This document shows, piece by piece, positions 15,594-20,768 of a DNA stretch of 20,768 nucleotides. The stretch is from contig JADHWW010000132.1 in assembly GCA_016783285.1 (NCBI GenBank), positions 1 through 20,768 of the forward strand, in the 5' to 3' direction. The notes below the pieces were generated by a model. That model saw only the letters and a program-made list of their open reading frames with translations. It had not been told where the DNA came from and did no database searches. The translations under genes were made by a program, and so were the position numbers. This stretch comes from Anaerolineae bacterium (GTDB lineage Bacteria; Chloroflexota; Anaerolineae; B4-G1). Numbering within the stretch: position 1 is the stretch's first letter; every line of letters starts with the position of its first letter.

Positions 15594-17293
15594 TCTTTCC
15601 AGACCTCGTTAAACAGCATGTAGAAGGTCGGGTGTCCTGACACGTCGTGCAGCTTCTTGCTGTAGACGAACCAGACGTTTCGCCAGTAGGCGATGCCAAT
15701 GGAGCCGCGCTCCCACTGGATCCGCTGTAGGTCGCAGAAGAGTTCGCGGCGTTTTTCCACGTCCAGCGTACCGTTGGCCTCGGCCAAGATCTCCGAGAAC
15801 TCTTCGTCCACCCAGCGGCTCTCGTTCCAGGCCGCCGGGTTGCCTTCAGCATCGGCGACGTAGGCCAGGCTCATTACCATGGTGCCCAGAGGACGATGGG
15901 TCCAGGGGGTGATACCCAGGGCCACTTCGGTCCACTGCTCCCAGTACTGGCTGTTAGGCATGGTGTTGAGCGTGATGTTCAAGCCGGCCGCAGCCGCATC
16001 TTCTTTCAGCACCTCGGCATAGGAGACGACGTCGGCCCAACCGCTGCCGACCGCCAGTTCCACGTCCAGCCCATCGGGATAACCGGCATCAGCCAGCAGT
16101 TGCTTGGCTTTCTCCGGGTTGTATTCGGGGATGGGCATCTCGCAATACTCGGGGTGCATCGGACCGATGTGGATGTCCTGGCCCTGAAGGCCCTCACCAA
16201 AGTAGGCCAGGTTGAGGATCTTTTCCCGGTTCTGGCACAACTTGAGCGCCATACGCACGTTATTGTCGGTCCAGGGATCCATATCCACCCGCATGCGCAG
16301 CACCCGCGTCTGAGCAGTGGGGACGGGCATTACGTTGACGTCGGCATTGTCCTTCAGCGCCAGGTAGATATCGGTGCCGCCCATGTCGCCCAGGTCGAGC
16401 AGGTCAATCTCCCCGGCCTGCATAGCCGCGATCCAGGCCGATGTCTCCGACCCCATGTCGATGAACTCCATCTCGCCCAGGTAGGGCAGCGGCTTCCCAT
16501 CGGCGCCATCCTGCCAGTAGTCCTCCCGGCGCTTGAGCAGCACGCGCTCGCCCTCGCTGTACTCCTCCAGCGTATAGGGCCCGGTTCCGTGGGGCGCTTT
16601 GAGAAAGTCGCCATCGAAGGTGCGGTGGTTCAAGATCAGCGCCGGGTAGTGGAACAGGTGCTCCGGCACGGCGATCTCTGCCCTATTGAGGTGAAGCTTT
16701 ACGGTATAGTCGCCCACCTTCTCGATGCCATCTGCGGGGAGATAGGACATCAGGCCCAGGATTGAGGAGCCTACGTCCTCGTCGAGCCACTCATTCATAG
16801 TGAAGACGACGTCGTCGGCGTTGAACTCGTCGCCGTTGTTGTGCTTGATCCCCTTACGCAGGTTGAGCGTCCATGTCTTCAGGTCGTCGCTGGCCTCCCA
16901 GCTCTCCAGGAGATACGGGTGGGTGATGTTGTCCCCGTCGGTGTACGTCAGGTACTCGGCCACCTGGCGCAACTGGTTGGACGGAGCCACCCACGAGAAC
17001 TGGGCCGGGTGTGTGACCTTCTGAACCTGGGATGCGATGCGCAGCGTGCCGCCGCGTGTGGGGCCGGCTGCGGGTGCTTCCGTGGGGGCTTCTGCCGGCG
17101 GCGCCTCAGTTGGCGCCGGCGTCTTGGGGGCACAGGCAGCCAGGAAGGTACTGGCGCTGGCCAGGGACATCCCCAGCAGAGCAGCGTTTCGCAGGAACTC
17201 ACGGCGGGTGATCCTCCCTCCTCGATAGAGTTCCTCCAACTCAGGGACGTAGGGATGCGCGTCGTTTCTCTTGTTTTTCTTGATGATCTCCAT
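15587..17293 (-). CDS. Tat-exported substrate-binding lipoprotein of a peptide-type ABC importer (SBP_bac_5), 568 aa
   Basis: The extracytoplasmic binding protein of the transporter encoded downstream. The N-terminus has a 29-residue n-region, a twin-arginine motif TRREFL (R30-R31), a hydrophobic stretch (37-51) and a lipobox LAAC with Cys54 as the lipid-modified residue. A Thr/Pro/Ala/Glu linker follows (56-78). The mature part has SBP_bac_5 features: GGTLRIAS (81-88), YLLESWEASDDLKTWTLNLR, ADDVVFTM, GTGPYTLEEYSEGERVLLKR and YNPEKAKQLLADAGYPDGLDV. Length is normal. Family members bind peptides but also nickel, sugars, opines and other small molecules, so the ligand is open. GGAGGAG precedes the ATG. 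The gene leads the minus-strand operon and has a long leader from a promoter near 17.62 kb. Confidence 0.95.
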   Translation of the reverse strand: MEIIKKNKRNDAHPYVPELEELYRGGRITRREFLRNAALLGMSLASASTFLAACAPKTPAPTEAPPAEAPTEAPAAGPTRGGTLRIASQVQKVTHPAQFSWVAPSNQLRQVAEYLTYTDGDNITHPYLLESWEASDDLKTWTLNLRKGIKHNNGDEFNADDVVFTMNEWLDEDVGSSILGLMSYLPADGIEKVGDYTVKLHLNRAEIAVPEHLFHYPALILNHRTFDGDFLKAPHGTGPYTLEEYSEGERVLLKRREDYWQDGADGKPLPYLGEMEFIDMGSETSAWIAAMQAGEIDLLDLGDMGGTDIYLALKDNADVNVMPVPTAQTRVLRMRVDMDPWTDNNVRMALKLCQNREKILNLAYFGEGLQGQDIHIGPMHPEYCEMPIPEYNPEKAKQLLADAGYPDGLDVELAVGSGWADVVSYAEVLKEDAAAAGLNITLNTMPNSQYWEQWTEVALGITPWTHRPLGTMVMSLAYVADAEGNPAAWNESRWVDEEFSEILAEANGTLDVEKRRELFCDLQRIQWERGSIGIAYWRNVWFVYSKKLHDVSGHPTFYMLFNEVWKEA

Positions 17294-17620
17294 TTGCGTA
17301 CTCCTCCTATTTGAGACTAGACTTTGGGTTTCTGTCGGGAAAGAGAAGCGTTGTCAAACAGTGTAGCCCTCTCTCCTTGCACTGGTACTGCTCTAGTACT
17401 TCTTGCGTCACCTCCTTTCCGTTAATCTGCCACTCGCTGTCCTGCACGACAGGCCACAGCCTGCTACCACATCACAGATTCCATAGAGGAATAGAGACGA
17501 TGGGATGAATCGGTTCCAAAACGAGATACAAAGCGGCACGCCGAGCGCCTCGGCGACGCCGAGGTGAACACGAGGTACGTCCAGGGGTTGCGTCTGGAGA
17601 ACATGGTGCGCTTGGTCTTT
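17294..17620 (-). other. Long 5' leader of the importer operon, no convincing gene
   Basis: About 320 nt lie between the inferred transcription start and the lipoprotein ATG. The leader holds a strong palindrome, CCTCGGC-GTC-GCCGAGG (17548-17564), two smaller stems (CAGGC/GCCTG and CTGTC/GACAG), and an isolated AAAGGAGGTGA near 17409-17424 with no well-spaced start codon after it. A short reading frame (17408-17638) resembles nothing I recognise. The leader may fold into a regulatory structure, but I see no match to a known riboswitch class. Confidence 0.4.
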
Positions 17621-17649
17621 ATTATATAGTATGCCCAATGTTGTGTCAA
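17621..17649 (-). promoter_or_regulatory. Consensus sigma-70 promoter for the importer operon
   Basis: On the minus strand TTGACA (17644-17649) and TATAAT (17621-17626) are both perfect and separated by 17 bp. The start of transcription would be near 17614. It points toward the binding-protein gene and is back to back with the gntR promoter; the two -35 boxes are 53 bp apart. Confidence 0.8.
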
Positions 17650-17702
17650 GAGCCCGTATGCCCTCTCGAATAGATGCGATGGCCTGAATCTCCCGATGTT
17701 AC

Positions 17703-17730
17703 TTGACCTACCGGGAAATCACGTTATAAT
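17703..17730 (+). promoter_or_regulatory. Promoter of the gntR-mttB transcript
   Basis: TTGACC (17703-17708) and TATAAT (17725-17730) are separated by 16 bp. Transcription would start near 17737, leaving a leader of about 145 nt before the regulator's ATG. The following MttB gene begins 51 bp after gntR and has no promoter of its own that I can see, so it is probably on the same transcript. Confidence 0.7.
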
Positions 17731-17731
17731 T

Positions 17732-17750
17732 ATATCAGTAATTCTGATAT
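17732..17750. promoter_or_regulatory. Perfect palindrome, likely operator of the GntR regulator
   Basis: ATATCAG (17732-17738) and CTGATAT (17744-17750) are perfect inverted repeats around TAATT. The site starts directly after the -10 box of the gntR promoter and covers the expected transcription start, a position where a bound dimer would block transcription. The size fits a FadR-type GntR dimer. That this particular regulator binds it is inferred. I found no second clear copy near the opposing promoter. Confidence 0.6.
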
Positions 17751-17881
17751 TCGCAAATTGTGAACTTTCATCTCTAACGCTCCGGCGATTTTGCCTACGC
17801 CGCATAGAGAGGTTTTCATACGAGAATGACGTTTTCAGATTGCCTTTTGGGAACGGCGCAACTGCTGTCAGGGAGGACCCA

Positions 17882-18571
17882 ATGAGCCCTCACATCCGCA
17901 AAAATACCCTGGTGGATCAAGTCGCCCACGAACTCCGTCAGATGATTCTGACGGGCGAGGTCCAGCCCGGGGAATTTTTACCCACGCGAAAGGAATTGGC
18001 CGCCCAGTTCGGCGTGGGCCTCTCCACTGTTCACGAGGCGATACAGGCTTTATCCGCAGTAGGAATGTTGGAGTCCCGCCCAGGGAAGGGTACCTGGGTG
18101 CGAGAAGATACATTGGACACGCTCATCCACCCGGCTGCGGTCCAGACCCGGCTGGGCGAGTTGAATGCCCGGCAGGTCTACGAAGCCCGTTTTGTGATCG
18201 AGGTCGCCTTGACCGAGTTCGCTGCTGAGCGTGCAGCGCCTGAGGACATCGAACGAATCTGGGATGCTGTGAAGGCTATGGAAGCAACGGTTGCGGATGA
18301 CGAGACCTTCGTCGAGGCGGATCTAGAGTTTCACCTGGCGGTGGCCAGAGCCGGTCATAATGAACTGCTGGAGCAATTTTACCACCTGTCGCGCAAACTA
18401 CTTTCGGAAGTCATCATTGAGATGATCAAGTTGCCAGATGTGAAGCAAGACAGCATCCGTCTTCAGAGAGCGATCGCCCAGGCTATTGAGCAGCACGACC
18501 CTCACAGAGCGCGGCAGACCGCCATTGGCCACATGGAGTACGTCGACCATTTGCTTGCCGCATGGGATTGA
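17882..18571 (+). CDS. GntR-family transcriptional regulator, FadR/FCD subfamily, 229 aa
   Basis: A metabolite-responsive DNA-binding protein. Residues 8-74 form the GntR winged helix (VDQVAHELRQMILTGEVQPG, LPTRKELAAQFGVGLSTVHE, LESRPGKGTWV). Residues 95-225 form the all-helical FCD ligand domain. The usual metal ligands of FCD domains are Asp, His, His and His; here I see Asp147, His151 and His217, but Gln195 stands where the second of the three histidines is expected. The ATG at 17882 has GGAGG five to six bases upstream; the open frame further upstream lies in the promoter region and is not coding. It is divergent from the importer operon and followed by an MttB gene, so it probably controls one or both, perhaps sensing the substrate or its product. 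Confidence 0.9.
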   Translation: MSPHIRKNTLVDQVAHELRQMILTGEVQPGEFLPTRKELAAQFGVGLSTVHEAIQALSAVGMLESRPGKGTWVREDTLDTLIHPAAVQTRLGELNARQVYEARFVIEVALTEFAAERAAPEDIERIWDAVKAMEATVADDETFVEADLEFHLAVARAGHNELLEQFYHLSRKLLSEVIIEMIKLPDVKQDSIRLQRAIAQAIEQHDPHRARQTAIGHMEYVDHLLAAWD

Positions 18572-18622
18572 GTTATCAGAGAATTGCAGAAGCAGTCAAA
18601 AATACGAAAAGGGAGAATAACA

Positions 18623-20068
18623 ATGAAAACAGCTAATCTCATCGCTTTCCAGTCACCCCAGTTCTCTATCCTCTCCGACAGCCAACTCCAGAGACTTCAT
18701 CTGGCTGCCCTGGAGGTGCTGAGACGCACGGGGATTCGGTTCCACCACCAGGAAGCATTGGACATGTTGAAGAAGGCCGGTGCGTTCATCTCCGATGGGA
18801 ACCTGGTAAAGTTCCCCGCTCGATTGGTGGAAGAAGCAGTCGCCTCCGTGCCGTGCCGGGTGATTATGTGCGACCGGGACGGGGAACCGGCGGTCCACCT
18901 GGAGGACAATAAAGTCTATTTTGGCACCGGCTCCGATTGCCTCAATTTCCTCGACCCCGAAACGGGAGAGCACCGCAAGTTCACTCAGGCCGATCTGATC
19001 AACGCTTATCGCTTGTGCGATGCGCTGCCCAACATCCATTTCGTCATGTCCGTCGGCATCCCCTCCGACGCGGATCCGGCTCTGATCTACGACGTGCAGA
19101 TGGCCTTGATGTTGGAACATACCACGAAGCCGATCGTTTTCGTGACCAACGACGAGGCCAGTTGCCAGCGCGCCATTGACATGGCCGCGGCCGTGGCCGG
19201 TGGCTACGAGGCGTTGAGGGAACAGCAGCACATCCTGCTCTACTCGGAGCCCAGTTCACCGTTGCAGCAATCGGAGACGGCCGTGGACAAGTTATTGCTC
19301 ATGGCCGAATATGAACTACCGGTGGTCCACTCCCCAGGGCCGCAGATGGGCGCCCTCGCGCCCGTCACGATGGCTGGGGGATTGGCGATGTCGCTGGCCG
19401 AGATACTCAGCAGCGTGGTGGTGCACCAACTGAAGCGGCCCGGCGCGCCGTTCGTCTTTGGCGCAGGTATCCATCACATGGATATGAAATCCGCGCAAAT
19501 CTGCTACGCTTCACCCGAGTTCCAACTGACCAAGGCAGCCATCGCCGAACTGGGACGGTGGTACGGCATGCCCACGTGGGGATACGCTGGCTGCTCCGAC
19601 GCCAAGGTGATGGACGAGCAGGCTGCCGTGGAGGCCACGTTGTCCGTGATCATGGCCAAACTCAGCGGCGCCAACTTGATTCACGACGTCGGCTACATGG
19701 AAAGCGGCCTCACCACCTCCTTTGAGATGATCGTGTTGACCGACGAACTGGTGGCGATGACCGATAACCTCATCAAGGGCATCGAGGTCAGCGACGATAC
19801 GCTGATGCTCGATGAACTGGATCAGGTTGGCCCCGGCGGTCACTTCCTGGACACGAAGGAGACGCTGGGACGCTTCCGCGACTTTTGGTATCCCAGTCTC
19901 CTGGACCGCAAGAGGCGGCCACGGTGGTTGGAAGCCGGCGCTGCCACGTTGGGCCAGCGACTTACCGCCAGAGTCCTGGAAATCATCAAGGAGCACCAGA
20001 CCAAGCCTTTGGATGCAGAAAAGAAGCAAAAGGTGCAGGCAATCCTGGCCCAGGCAGCAGAAGAATGA
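18623..20068 (+). CDS. MttB-superfamily (non-pyrrolysine) methyltransferase, 481 aa
   Basis: A complete MttB/COG5598 protein that should transfer a methyl group to a corrinoid protein. Landmarks in order are FSILSDSQLQRLHLAALEVL, YFGTGSDCLNFLDPETGEHR, GALAPVTMAGGLAMSLAEIL, YAGCSDAKVMDEQAAVE, GIEVSDDTLMLDELDQVGPGGHFL and a C-terminal RVLEIIKEHQTKPLD. The residue at the pyrrolysine position is Cys324, a rarer and chemically reactive choice. The ATG at 18623 has AGGGAG seven bases upstream; an earlier in-frame ATG at 18584 would add 13 residues without support. It follows the GntR gene on the same strand. No corrinoid protein is encoded next to it, so it may share the one at 2518-3153. Its stop codon runs into a short repeat array that leads to another MttB gene. 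Confidence 0.93.
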   Translation: MKTANLIAFQSPQFSILSDSQLQRLHLAALEVLRRTGIRFHHQEALDMLKKAGAFISDGNLVKFPARLVEEAVASVPCRVIMCDRDGEPAVHLEDNKVYFGTGSDCLNFLDPETGEHRKFTQADLINAYRLCDALPNIHFVMSVGIPSDADPALIYDVQMALMLEHTTKPIVFVTNDEASCQRAIDMAAAVAGGYEALREQQHILLYSEPSSPLQQSETAVDKLLLMAEYELPVVHSPGPQMGALAPVTMAGGLAMSLAEILSSVVVHQLKRPGAPFVFGAGIHHMDMKSAQICYASPEFQLTKAAIAELGRWYGMPTWGYAGCSDAKVMDEQAAVEATLSVIMAKLSGANLIHDVGYMESGLTTSFEMIVLTDELVAMTDNLIKGIEVSDDTLMLDELDQVGPGGHFLDTKETLGRFRDFWYPSLLDRKRRPRWLEAGAATLGQRLTARVLEIIKEHQTKPLDAEKKQKVQAILAQAAEE

Positions 20069-20105
20069 ACAATGAGACAATGAACAATGAACAATGAGAC
20101 AATGA
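20065..20105. repeat. AACAATGA/GACAATGA array between two MttB genes
   Basis: Short units of AACAATGA and GACAATGA are repeated about five times. The TGA stop of the upstream gene (20066-20068) and the apparent ATG of the next gene (20102) both lie in the array. In-frame ATGs at 20087 and 20102 therefore come from repeat units, which makes the start of the downstream gene uncertain. Confidence 0.75.
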
Positions 20106-20768
20106 GCTCTGGTCACGGACTGGTGGGAAGGGGGGACGGAACGAAGCCAGCTTTTCATATTTTGACCGATGAGCAACGGGAGAAGATCGCTGCGGCGGCG
20201 TTCGAACTGCTGGAGCGAGTCGGCGTCAGGCTGACCGAGCCGGAGGCGCAGGCACTGCTGCACGGAGCCGGGGCGCGCATCGAGGAGGAGCGTGTCCACA
20301 TCCCCGCGCACCTGGTCGAGGAAGCGATCCAATCGGCGCCGTCGAGGATCTCAATCTACACGCGCGGCGGCGAACGCTCCATGCAGTTGGGAGGGACCAG
20401 TGCATACTATGGCGCTCACACGGATGCTCCCGACGTGCTGGACCCCTTCACCCACCAGCGACGCCCATGCCGCGAGGAGGACGTCCGCCGCAACGCTGTG
20501 CTCATAGACGCGCTACCCAACATCAGTTACACCACCGCCTCCGGCCTGGTCGCCGATCGTCCGCCCGAGATAGCCGACCGAGTCTCTCTGGCGCAATGCT
20601 TGATCAACTCGACCAAGCCGGTGCTGGCGATGCCCGTCACGCTCCAGGCGCGGGCCGACAGCCGGGAGATGGCAGCCCTGGCCGTCGGGGGCGATGTCCT
20701 GAGCCTGTCGAAGGGCGATGTCCTGAGCCCGTCGAAGGGCGATGACGCGCTGCAGGCCCGGCCCATCT
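20102..20768 (+). CDS. MttB-superfamily methyltransferase, N-terminal part, cut off by window edge
   Basis: The first 222 codons of another MttB/COG5598 protein. It reads FHILTDEQREKIAAAAFELLERVGVRLTEPEAQ, then VHIPAHLVEEAIQSAPSRISIYTRGG, GGTSAYYGAHTDAPDVLDPFTHQRR and LIDALPNISYTTASGLV, all matching the N-terminal half of the family. The start is uncertain: ATGs at 20102 and 20087 are in frame but lie in the AACAATGA array with no ribosome-binding site. Near residue 197 the frame passes through two 24-bp repeat units (VLSLSKGD, VLSPSKGD) inserted inside the otherwise conserved VGGDDALQARPI segment. The pyrrolysine site is beyond the edge. Whether the whole gene is intact cannot be seen. Confidence 0.85.
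   Translation, partial: MSSGHGLVGRGDGTKPAFHILTDEQREKIAAAAFELLERVGVRLTEPEAQALLHGAGARIEEERVHIPAHLVEEAIQSAPSRISIYTRGGERSMQLGGTSAYYGAHTDAPDVLDPFTHQRRPCREEDVRRNAVLIDALPNISYTTASGLVADRPPEIADRVSLAQCLINSTKPVLAMPVTLQARADSREMAALAVGGDVLSLSKGDVLSPSKGDDALQARPI
20690..20743. repeat. Two in-frame 24-bp repeat units inside an MttB gene
   Basis: GGCGATGTCCTGAGCC, then TGTCGAAG or CGTCGAAG, occurs twice (20690-20713 and 20714-20737), followed by a partial third GGCGAT (20738-20743). The CCTGAGC-TGTCGAAGG core is a dispersed intergenic element I recognise from many environmental bacterial genomes. Each unit is eight codons, so the insertion keeps the frame. Confidence 0.8.

Noticed and set aside
17294..17620. 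Cobalamin riboswitch in the importer leader
   Set aside because: Expected because of the corrinoid-linked genes, but I could not find the conserved B12-box or the core elements of the class.
17408..17638. Small reading frame of 76 codons in the importer leader
   Set aside because: Its start overlaps the -10 region of the consensus promoter, so it could not be translated from that transcript. It has no ribosome-binding site and no recognisable similarity.
1..20768. Pyrrolysine-encoding amber codons in the MttB genes
   Set aside because: All MttB frames that reach the position have ordinary sense codons there. The frames end with normal stops and full-length C-termini.

Overview
The window (about 58-60% GC by eye) looks like a piece of a Chloroflexota genome, probably Anaerolineae-like and from an anaerobe. 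This is inferred from the N-terminus of the substrate-binding lipoprotein (a long n-region, then a twin-arginine motif and a lipobox), from several families of low-complexity repeats between genes, and from the density of MttB-superfamily genes. No rRNA or marker gene is present, so the assignment stays an inference.

Layout. Everything from about 17.3 kb down to base 1 lies on the minus strand. In transcription order: a Tat-type lipoprotein of the peptide-binding SBP_bac_5 family; a DppB-type permease carrying an insertion of about 380 residues; a DppC-type permease; a single-chain fusion of the two ATPases (DppD-DppF); a CBS-CBS-ACT protein; an Asp/Glu-racemase-like protein; a zinc alcohol dehydrogenase; an MttB-family methyltransferase; and the C-terminal remnant of another MttB gene. 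A second promoter precedes tatA-tatB-tatC, followed by a methylcorrinoid:tetrahydrofolate methyltransferase (MtgA/AcsE-like), a corrinoid protein (MtgC/MttC-like), a second MttB-family gene and a third that runs off the left edge. On the plus strand, divergent from the lipoprotein, are a FadR/FCD-type GntR regulator, a fourth MttB-family gene and a fifth that runs off the right edge.

How the parts may work together. MttB-family protein, corrinoid protein and MtgA form a complete demethylation relay: methylated substrate to Co(I)-corrinoid protein to tetrahydrofolate. No MttB homologue here has an in-frame amber codon; at the pyrrolysine position they carry Met, Ala, Cys or Ala, so they belong with the non-pyrrolysine members (MtgB, MtpB, MtcB types). 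The peptide-type importer, its Tat-exported binding protein and the co-located tat genes suggest uptake of an unusual methylated compound, with racemase and dehydrogenase steps. The substrate cannot be read from the sequence. A RamA-type corrinoid reactivase was not seen.

Regulation. The 588-bp divergent intergenic region holds a consensus promoter for the importer side and a second one for gntR. The gntR promoter has a perfect 7-5-7 palindrome just downstream of its -10 box. Nearly every intergenic gap longer than about 35 bp contains a repeat or hairpin, and several of these start at the stop codon of the preceding gene. A 24-bp repeat has also expanded in frame inside the right-edge MttB gene.
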